Below, in pieces: positions 1 to 5,224 of a DNA stretch of 7,064 bases. Both the position numbers and the translations under genes were made by a program. This DNA is from Bacillota bacterium (GTDB taxonomy: Bacteria; Bacillota; Bacilli; Alicyclobacillales; SLC66), in contig JAJZCJ010000172.1 of the NCBI GenBank assembly GCA_021846145.1, forward strand, positions 1 through 7,064, written 5' to 3'. The notes beneath the pieces are model-generated. The model was not told the DNA's origin, did no database searches, and saw only the letters and a program-made list of their open reading frames with translations. Positions within the stretch are counted from its first letter, which is position 1. Each line of letters opens with the position of its first letter.

Positions 1-1467
1 AATGATGATTACCTTCACAGGCAGTTGGTGAATCGCACACACGGCGAGTTCATGAGAACTCATTTGGATGCCACCATCTCCGTTTATGGAGATGACCAAC
101 GTGTCGGGGGCTCCAATTTGCGCCCCGATGGCAGAGGGCAGTCCGAAGCCCATCGTGCCCATGCCACCAGAGGTAATTAAGCTGCGCGGTCGGTTAAACT
201 GATAGTATTGAGCAGTCCAAAATTGATGCTGACCGACATCGGTGGTAATAATGGCATTGCCCCCTGTGGTGCGATGTAACAGTTCAATCACCCATTGCGG
301 TTTTAATACATCATCTGAATCGGCATAACGTAAAGGATGCGAATCTTTCCATGTATTTATGGTTTGTATCCACTCTGCGGATTGAGCAGTATGTGTGTGT
401 GGCAGCGCGTAGGACAACATGTGCTTAATGTCGCCGATGACAGGGAATTTGGTCGGGACATTTTTGCCGATTTCGGCTTTATCGATGTCGATGTGGGCAA
501 TTTCCGCATGTGGTGCAAAACCGGAGAGTGACATGGTAAGTCGGTCGTCAAACCTGGCTCCGATCGAGATTAACAGATCGGCTTGCTGAATGGCTTTATT
601 GGCAGCGTAGGAACCGTGCATGCCTGGCATGCCGACCCACAGTGGGTGACTACTTGGGAATCCACCTAATCCCAGTAATGTCGTCGTGACAGGCAGCTTC
701 ATTGTTTCAGCAAATTGGATTAATTCATCGCTGGCATCGGCGTGAATCACACCGGCACCTGCCAGAATGACTGGCCGTTTGGCACGAGTGATCGCCTCAA
801 GCAAGGTATCCATTTGTGCGTAATTGTCAGAACGGTTCACATGATAACCACGGAGGTTAATGCTTTCTGGCCATTTGAAAGTAGTGACTGCCTTCGAGAT
901 GTCCTTCGGGATGTCGATCAACACAGGCCCCTTGCGGCCAGTATTGGCAATGTGAAACGCTTCGTGAATCGTTTTGGCCAACTCAATGACGTCGCGTACA
1001 AAAAAACTATGTTTAGTGACGGGCAAAGTCATTCCCACGATGTCTGCTTCTTGAAACGCATCGGTGCCCACCATGGCCAGTGGTACGTTGCCTGTGATCA
1101 CGACCAAAGGCACCGAATCAATGTGCGCGGTGGCAATACCTGTGATCAAGTTGGTGGCACCAGGGCCTGAGGTGACGATACACACGCCTACTTTTCCTGT
1201 GGAGCGAGCATATCCGTCTGCTGCGTGGATCGCACCCTGCTCGTGGCGGGTGAGAAAGTGGCGTAATTCGTTATTTTCGTATAGCGCATCGTAAATATTG
1301 AGCACACTGCCACCTGGGTAACCAAAAATGCAATCGACACCCTCTAGTAAGAGAGAACGTAACAGTATATCTGACCCGGGAATGATTTCAGGGGTTTTCA
1401 GATGCTCCCGTGAATTCTGCAAATTGTTGTTTCTATCACTCGCTTCTGTTGTTATTGACATGCCCAT
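1..1467 (-). CDS. ilvB: Acetolactate synthase large (catalytic) subunit, C-terminus cut by window edge
   Basis: This enzyme (acetohydroxyacid synthase) condenses pyruvate with a second pyruvate or with 2-oxobutyrate, using thiamine diphosphate. It is the first common step of valine, leucine and isoleucine synthesis in the cytoplasm. I translated 489 codons from the ATG at 1467; the frame is open to base 1, so roughly 70-90 residues are missing. Visible motifs: the catalytic glutamate E76 in RHEQGA, SGPGATN at 100-106, PKDI at 187-190, GARFDDR at 303-309, the GMGTMGFGLPSAIGA segment at 435-449, and GDGG at 463-466, which opens the ThDP/Mg motif. The RFDDR signature in the FAD-binding middle domain argues for biosynthetic IlvB rather than catabolic AlsS. 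The start is supported by AGGAGGGA at 1478-1471; a second ATG at 1461 is the alternative. The gene follows a T-box leader. A small subunit gene (ilvH/ilvN) is expected further left but is not visible. Confidence 0.95.
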   Translation of the reverse strand, partial: MGMSITTEASDRNNNLQNSREHLKTPEIIPGSDILLRSLLLEGVDCIFGYPGGSVLNIYDALYENNELRHFLTRHEQGAIHAADGYARSTGKVGVCIVTSGPGATNLITGIATAHIDSVPLVVITGNVPLAMVGTDAFQEADIVGMTLPVTKHSFFVRDVIELAKTIHEAFHIANTGRKGPVLIDIPKDISKAVTTFKWPESINLRGYHVNRSDNYAQMDTLLEAITRAKRPVILAGAGVIHADASDELIQFAETMKLPVTTTLLGLGGFPSSHPLWVGMPGMHGSYAANKAIQQADLLISIGARFDDRLTMSLSGFAPHAEIAHIDIDKAEIGKNVPTKFPVIGDIKHMLSYALPHTHTAQSAEWIQTINTWKDSHPLRYADSDDVLKPQWVIELLHRTTGGNAIITTDVGQHQFWTAQYYQFNRPRSLITSGGMGTMGFGLPSAIGAQIGAPDTLVISINGDGGIQMSSHELAVCAIHQLPVKVIII

Positions 1468-1470
1468 TTC

Positions 1471-1478
1471 TCCCTCCT
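1471..1478 (-). promoter_or_regulatory. Ribosome binding site of ilvB
   Basis: AGGAGGGA on the minus strand. The GGAGG core ends 5 nt before the ATG at 1467 and 11 nt before the in-frame ATG at 1461, so the spacing favours 1467. It sits immediately after the terminator T tract, so it is only transcribed when the T-box antiterminates. Confidence 0.85.
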
Positions 1479-1536
1479 AAAAAAAACAAAAAAACCTTTT
1501 TTGTTCCGCTGCGTTAAACGCATTGGGACGAAAAAG
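1479..1536 (-). terminator. T-box regulated intrinsic terminator
   Basis: A long imperfect hairpin with arms between 1536 and 1496: CTTTTT at the base pairs with AAAAAG, and an inner TGCG/CGCA stem closes a TTTAA loop, with a few mismatches between. It is followed by seven T, one G and eight T (1494-1479). Its 5' arm contains the CGTCCCAA that is also the 3' arm of the antiterminator, so the two folds exclude each other. Confidence 0.88.
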
Positions 1537-1785
1537 ATTCACTCTCGTGGTACCACCCAAATTTACCATGTGCCTCACAGCACCTGGCCTTTGCGAGTAC
1601 ATCCATGTACTCGGCACTTAACGCGTGCATACGACTCTTCTTACCTCTTAGGGCCCTTCGAATCAGAAGAATGGCTTCTGGGCGACATTGCCAGAAAGGA
1701 TGAGGTGGGATTCTCAGCAACACCCACTCTCTGAACACAGTGCCTTTTGGCTTATTCCCGATCATTGCCTTTGCAATATTCAAAA
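1479..1785 (-). promoter_or_regulatory. T-box riboswitch (leader of ilvB), probable valine specifier
   Basis: A tRNA-sensing leader that lets transcription continue into ilvB when the cognate tRNA is uncharged. Parts seen in minus-strand order: basal GGC (1769-1767) pairing with GCC (1675-1673) around a GA-rich kink; GGG (1759-1757) pairing with CCC (1682-1680), enclosing the specifier loop AATAAG / CAATGTCG; the next helix CCAAAAGG (1750-1743) with CCTTTCTGG (1699-1691); the AG bulge CAGAGAG (1733-1727); and a distal TGGG/CCCA stem. In the specifier loop the triplet GTC (1686-1684) followed by a purine fits the usual specifier position and reads valine, which suits ilvB. Two linker hairpins lie at 1613-1594 (8 bp) and about 1586-1567. 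The T-box itself is TTGGG-TGGTACC-ACG at 1560-1546, with CGT-CCCAA at 1530-1523 completing the antiterminator and its 7-nt bulge. TGGT pairs with a tRNA ending ACCA. Confidence 0.95.
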
Positions 1786-1792
1786 TACTTTC

Positions 1793-1826
1793 TTTATAGA
1801 GTACGAGTAAGTAGGGTAAATGTCAA
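1793..1826 (-). promoter_or_regulatory. Probable promoter of the ilvB T-box leader
   Basis: A perfect -35 TTGACA lies at 1826-1821. With a 17-nt spacer the -10 would be TACTCT at 1803-1798, a weak match. An overlapping reading is TTTACC (1820-1815), 16 nt, TATAAA (1798-1793). Either places the transcript start near 1785-1791, just before stem I of the T-box, giving a leader of about 320 nt. Which -10 is used cannot be decided by eye. Confidence 0.65.
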
Positions 1827-1927
1827 CAGGCTTATGGTCGGTGTTGTTCGTCAGTGAAAATGACACTTGTGCTTGATAAGCTAAATCAGCTTCATATGAT
1901 GAGAGTGGAAGCTACAGATTAGTATGA

Positions 1928-2013
1928 TTGCATATTGTGCTATATGGACGGATATAATGATAAAAAATAAGACGAAAATACGCACAAATATCCGTGCGTG
2001 ATTATGTTATAAT
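1928..2013 (+). promoter_or_regulatory. Candidate promoters for the toxin-antitoxin operon
   Basis: Two TATAAT hexamers occur. The first (1953-1958) has a poor -35, TTGCAT at 1928-1933, with a long 19-nt spacer; it would give a 5' leader of about 65 nt. The second (2008-2013) has an extended -10 TG at 2005-2006 but no good -35. Its start point would fall near 2020, inside the ribosome binding site, so it would yield an almost leaderless message. The first is the more workable promoter for the antitoxin gene. Confidence 0.45.
1948..1995 (+). repeat. 8-bp inverted repeat flanking the toxin-antitoxin promoter region (possible operator)
   Basis: ACGGATAT at 1948-1955 and its exact reverse complement ATATCCGT at 1988-1995 lie with centres 40 bp apart, about four helical turns. 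The left arm overlaps a TATAAT. A shorter repeat CGCAC (1981-1985) / GTGCG (1994-1998) overlaps the right arm. Type II toxin-antitoxin operons normally repress their own promoter through such palindromic sites, so an operator role is plausible but inferred. The rest of the stretch 1827-1947 shows only a small AAGCT/AGCTT hairpin (1878-1892) and no gene. Confidence 0.4.
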
Positions 2014-2014
2014 G

Positions 2015-2023
2015 AAGGAGGTG
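2015..2023 (+). promoter_or_regulatory. Ribosome binding site fixing the antitoxin start
   Basis: AAGGAGGTG lies 6 nt before the ATG at 2030. It decides the start against the upstream in-frame GTG at 1994 and ATG at 2012, neither of which has a Shine-Dalgarno sequence and both of which would translate across the site itself. Confidence 0.85.
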
Positions 2024-2029
2024 AAGCCC

Positions 2030-2386
2030 ATGAATAGAGAGGAGAAAACACTTGTGAGCACAACGTTTAGTCCAGAGGAGATCATCCAAGCCAAGCAGTT
2101 TCGTATTCTCTCACAAAAAGCGCTTCAACAAGAATTAAGCGAACACGAGAAACTTGGCGTGTTTTTCCCGGACAAAGGGCTGACTGCTGTCATGATGACC
2201 TTCGAACGGTATCGAACCATGGCAGAGCGGTTGGTCGAATTGGAAGAGGAAATTGAAAACCTGCAACTAATACAGGAGTTTGGAAATCGATTCACCGTGC
2301 CAAAGGAAGAGTGGATTGAGCATCCGGAAGATATGTCTACGTTGGAATTATACCGTGAACGACAGAAGGAACGGGCTAATCGATGA
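2030..2386 (+). CDS. Putative Phd/YefM-like antitoxin of a type II toxin-antitoxin pair
   Basis: 118 residues, soluble and acidic. The N-terminal two thirds resemble the Phd/YefM fold: a helix start FSPEEIIQAKQF (13-24), a strand GVFFPDKGLTAVMMTF (43-58) where this family has its 'aVl' strand, then a helix beginning ERYRTMAERL (59-68). A charged, probably coiled helix follows (65-85), and then a flexible tail (86-118) that could wrap the toxin. The role inferred is to bind and neutralise the product of the next gene and to repress the shared promoter. The two genes overlap by 4 nt (ATGA at 2383-2386), the usual layout for translational coupling in such operons. Family assignment rests on pattern resemblance and on the partner, so a different antitoxin class is possible. 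Confidence 0.65.
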   Translation: MNREEKTLVSTTFSPEEIIQAKQFRILSQKALQQELSEHEKLGVFFPDKGLTAVMMTFERYRTMAERLVELEEEIENLQLIQEFGNRFTVPKEEWIEHPEDMSTLELYRERQKERANR

Positions 2387-2742
2387 ATCGCATTGATCAT
2401 CGCGATTTCTTTGACATCGACTTGCCCAGACTCGAAGCAGAATTCGGAGACGAAGAGAAATTCGTGGAATTCTTAGCTTCCCTTGATAAAGCTGTTCATG
2501 AAATCATGAACGACCCTGCTGATGAGGGAGCGCCATTAACCCGGCCACCTCTGGCACCTACATACCGCAAGAAAAAATTTCACTCCACGCTACGTTCGCC
2601 ACAAGGCATCAAAGCAGATATGCGCTTGGTGTATAGGTGTGACATCGATACCAACACGCTATATGTACTTGGTGTCGGCAAACGTCGCCCGTATCAATCC
2701 AACGACATCTACGAAATCCTGAATCCTCGTAGCCCAATTTGA
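2383..2742 (+). CDS. Putative RelE/ParE-superfamily toxin
   Basis: 119 residues. The N-terminal half is helical and acidic (1-50). The C-terminal half has the basic stretch YRKKKFHS (61-68) and the typical RelE-type strands: KADMRLVYRCD (77-87), NTLYVLGVGKRR (91-102) and PYQSNDIYEIL (103-113). The arginine before LVY (R81), the basic K100-R101-R102 and the tyrosines Y104 and Y110 sit where RelE-like ribosome-dependent mRNA interferases carry RNA-binding or catalytic residues. Cleavage of mRNA at the ribosome is inferred from the family and not shown by the sequence. The ATG lies inside the antitoxin stop codon, with no strong ribosome binding site of its own, so translation probably depends on the antitoxin. 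At 119 residues it is somewhat longer than classical RelE (about 95), the extra length being N-terminal. Confidence 0.72.
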   Translation: MNRIDHRDFFDIDLPRLEAEFGDEEKFVEFLASLDKAVHEIMNDPADEGAPLTRPPLAPTYRKKKFHSTLRSPQGIKADMRLVYRCDIDTNTLYVLGVGKRRPYQSNDIYEILNPRSPI

Positions 2743-2824
2743 CATGCAACCCTTAATTTTTGAGTGCAGAATGTTATTTTAATATGGTGATATCATAATA
2801 GATTAGTGTGAAAGGAGTCAAACG
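2743..2824 (+). promoter_or_regulatory. Intergenic region with ribosome binding site and weak promoter of the MFS-chemoreceptor gene
   Basis: AAAGGAG at 2811-2817 lies 7 nt before the ATG at 2825 and is a good ribosome binding site. Promoter candidates are weak. TG-n-TATCAT (2788-2796) is an extended -10 without a clear -35. Overlapping it, CAGA-N15-GGTGATAT (2767-2793) vaguely resembles the motility sigma-D consensus TAAA-N15-GCCGATAT (two of four and six of eight matches). No terminator separates this gene from the toxin gene, so read-through from the upstream operon is possible. Confidence 0.4.
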
Positions 2825-5212
2825 ATGATTACGTTTGATCGCCGAGTAAGTAATGCGTTATTGTTTTTGGTTGCCTCATTGATCTTAGAAACGAACGGAA
2901 TGTATATCAAGTCTTTGAGTCAATTCATTCCACATGAATGGACAACAGTGCTCACGCTAGCTGTATTAATCGGTACAGCCGTAGGGGCGCTTAGTGCTCC
3001 GTTTTTACGACTAAGATCACAATGGATCGCTGCCTCTATTGCTCTATTTGCCATCGTATCACTACTGACTACCCAACCAGAATTATTGTTGTTAGCAAGA
3101 GTAGGCATCGGTATCTCAGCGGGATTGAGTTATCCTTACGTGATCGTCGAAATGTGGGGGGAAGACCGCGGACCGCGTCCTGTTATAATGGCGTTTTCGG
3201 CTCAAGTCGTTGCAGCCGTTATTACCGCTTTACTTGGGTTTGGTGGTGGTTCGTTCTGGTGGCGTATCGACTCGCTAGTGATTTTATTATTTGCAGCGAT
3301 GATTCTTTTCGATCGGGCATCGCCGTCCTCTTGGAAAAAAGGATCCATTCAGTCGTTTATGACTAGTAGTAATATTTACCGATTAATAACGACATCTGCT
3401 CCATGGTTTGCTTGGGACTTTGCTTTTTATGGCAATAGCGTGTTGGATAGTTTAGTCGTAAAAGGTCTTCATTTGCAGGCCAATCAACAGGTCGGATTTT
3501 CACTTATTATTGCTTTATTTGTGATGTTGCCTGGAATCGCATTAGCCTATTGGTTAGTTCCGAAATTTAATATTCGCAGGGCACAGATCTTGGGATTTGG
3601 CGTGGTTGGGTCTGCCTATGTGCTGCTTGGCGAATGGACGACCACTAATCCAATCATTTTGACAAGTTTGTATGTATGCACCTATTTATTTGCAGAGTTT
3701 GGTCCCAATTTGACCACATTCCTATTGGCTGGCAGCCTTTTTGATAAGGAAAATCGCGAATTTGGAGCGAGTTGGTCAGCGGGTATTGCCAAAGTGGGGG
3801 CTGTGATCGGAACAGTGATCCTCCCTGGATTTGCTGCATCCGATGGGTTCGTGGCGGTGATGGTATTAGGTTTTTTGTTTTCTGGTTTAGGCCTTATGAC
3901 ATCCTATATCATTCCACGATATAGCGATATTAAGGAAAATATCGTAAGAATTTCCGATCGCATGTCGATGATGTATGTGGGGACTATTGCATTAATTTTT
4001 GTCGCCTTTGGCTGGACTTTTTTTCAACTCAATAACCTATCTATCAAGGATGGTTCACTTATTGCCACTAGAAATATCTTATTATTTGTGATCATCGTTT
4101 TGCTTATTTTGTCTGCGAGTGTATTACCTTTATTGGTTGCCTGGTTTTCTCCGATTGAGCGTATTCGACAAGCGATTGCGCAAATGCATGATGGGGATTA
4201 TCGAATCCCACAATTGCAACTAGGTAACTCGGATTTGTCGGTGGTTTATGAAGATTTGATGGGGATGGCCACAAACCACAAAGGATTAATTCAGCAACTT
4301 CGGGATACTGCGTTTCAAGTGTCATCGGCATCACGGGAACTTAGCGCTAGTGCCGAAGAAACCACCCAAGCCACACAAGGCATCGTCACCACTGTCCAAG
4401 AAGTGTCCTCGAATTCTGAGGATCAGTCTACCAATATCCATGAAACATCTACTTCCATTGAGAAATTGGCAGTAGAATTACAAAGGATTGCCACCAACAC
4501 TAGCATATTATCCAATGCTGCGTCTCAGGCTAAAAGTAGCGCAGTGGAAGGACAACAAGCCATTACCAATTCCATCGAGCAAATGAATGCTATTCAAACT
4601 TCGGTTAATGGACTGGCTAAATCAGTACATATACTAGGAGGAAGTTCGGAAGAAATCGGTAATATCATCAAAGTCATTACAGATATTGCTTCTCAAACTA
4701 ATTTATTAGCATTAAATGCGGCGATCGAAGCAGCTAGAGCTGGAGAACACGGCAAGGGGTTTGCCATCGTTGCAGACGAGGTACGTAAGCTAGCGGAACA
4801 ATCTACAGAGCGATCCACAGAAATCGTCAGCCTTATTTCAAAAATTCAATCTGAAGTAGAGAATACCATTGATACCACCAACAAAACAGGCAAAGAGGTG
4901 GAGACAGGTGCTACGTTGATCCACCACGTTGGCGATTCACTGCAATCTATTTTAAGATCTGTTACGGCATTTACTGAACAAAATGTAGCTGTATCTCATT
5001 CAGTAGAAGAGATATCACTTGTGTCGCAAAAAATGGTAGGGACAACGAACGAAGTCGCACAGATTGCCCAATCGGTAGCCACTCATGCACAAAACGTGTC
5101 TGCTGCATCGGAAGAACAACTTGCGTCGATGGAAGAAATCACTGCATCCGCTTCATCGTTGTCACAAGTGGCGGACAACTTAGATGGTATTATCAACCGA
5201 TTTACGATATAG
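2825..5212 (+). CDS. MFS transporter domain fused to HAMP and methyl-accepting chemotaxis signalling domain (putative transceptor chemoreceptor)
   Basis: 795 residues. Residues 8-363 contain 12 predicted membrane helices of a Major Facilitator domain. Its motifs match the phosphate:H+ symporter family: a TM4 arginine R92 then SYP (102-104), Q127 in TM5, [10 protein letters not shown] in TM7 (194-203), FGPNLTTF in TM10 (292-299) and AKVGAVIG in TM11 (322-329). Two extra helices follow (about 383-402 and 418-440) with a 15-residue outer loop. A HAMP domain (441-492, [10 protein letters not shown]...GDY) leads into a full chemoreceptor signalling domain (about 500-795) with the canonical tip [18 protein letters not shown] (624-641). 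Likely adaptation sites are Q525/E526, E763/E764 and E770/E771. The protein should contact CheA and CheW. Basic loops put the N-terminus, HAMP and signalling domain all in the cytoplasm, so the topology is consistent. No frameshift is seen: the fusion is one continuous frame. The usual periplasmic ligand domain is absent, so the transporter fold is the likely sensor. Whether it also transports is unknown. Confidence 0.93.
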   Translation: MITFDRRVSNALLFLVASLILETNGMYIKSLSQFIPHEWTTVLTLAVLIGTAVGALSAPFLRLRSQWIAASIALFAIVSLLTTQPELLLLARVGIGISAGLSYPYVIVEMWGEDRGPRPVIMAFSAQVVAAVITALLGFGGGSFWWRIDSLVILLFAAMILFDRASPSSWKKGSIQSFMTSSNIYRLITTSAPWFAWDFAFYGNSVLDSLVVKGLHLQANQQVGFSLIIALFVMLPGIALAYWLVPKFNIRRAQILGFGVVGSAYVLLGEWTTTNPIILTSLYVCTYLFAEFGPNLTTFLLAGSLFDKENREFGASWSAGIAKVGAVIGTVILPGFAASDGFVAVMVLGFLFSGLGLMTSYIIPRYSDIKENIVRISDRMSMMYVGTIALIFVAFGWTFFQLNNLSIKDGSLIATRNILLFVIIVLLILSASVLPLLVAWFSPIERIRQAIAQMHDGDYRIPQLQLGNSDLSVVYEDLMGMATNHKGLIQQLRDTAFQVSSASRELSASAEETTQATQGIVTTVQEVSSNSEDQSTNIHETSTSIEKLAVELQRIATNTSILSNAASQAKSSAVEGQQAITNSIEQMNAIQTSVNGLAKSVHILGGSSEEIGNIIKVITDIASQTNLLALNAAIEAARAGEHGKGFAIVADEVRKLAEQSTERSTEIVSLISKIQSEVENTIDTTNKTGKEVETGATLIHHVGDSLQSILRSVTAFTEQNVAVSHSVEEISLVSQKMVGTTNEVAQIAQSVATHAQNVSAASEEQLASMEEITASASSLSQVADNLDGIINRFTI

Positions 5213-5224
5213 AGCTAAAAAAGG

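Noticed and set aside
742..1170. 142-residue plus-strand open frame
   Set aside because: It is antisense to the well-conserved ilvB frame, and its product resembles no family I know. It is a shadow of the coding strand.
1594..1613. 8-bp hairpin CGAGTACA/TGTACTCG considered as an operator or separate terminator
   Set aside because: It lies between stem I and the T-box sequence, where such leaders carry linker stems, and no T tract follows it. It is part of the riboswitch.
1514..1783. 89-residue minus-strand open frame upstream of ilvB
   Set aside because: It lies wholly inside the T-box leader, begins at a TTG with no ribosome binding site, and runs through the specifier, antiterminator and T-box. 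The RNA structure explains the sequence better than a protein.
1994..2029. Longer antitoxin start at GTG 1994 or ATG 2012
   Set aside because: Both would precede or include the strong AAGGAGGTG at 2015-2023, which is correctly spaced only for ATG 2030.
2825..5212. Possibility that the fusion is two genes or a sequencing artefact
   Set aside because: The frame is continuous for 795 codons. There is no internal start with a ribosome binding site near the junction that I can see, and the predicted topology is consistent from the transporter through TM13-14 to HAMP.
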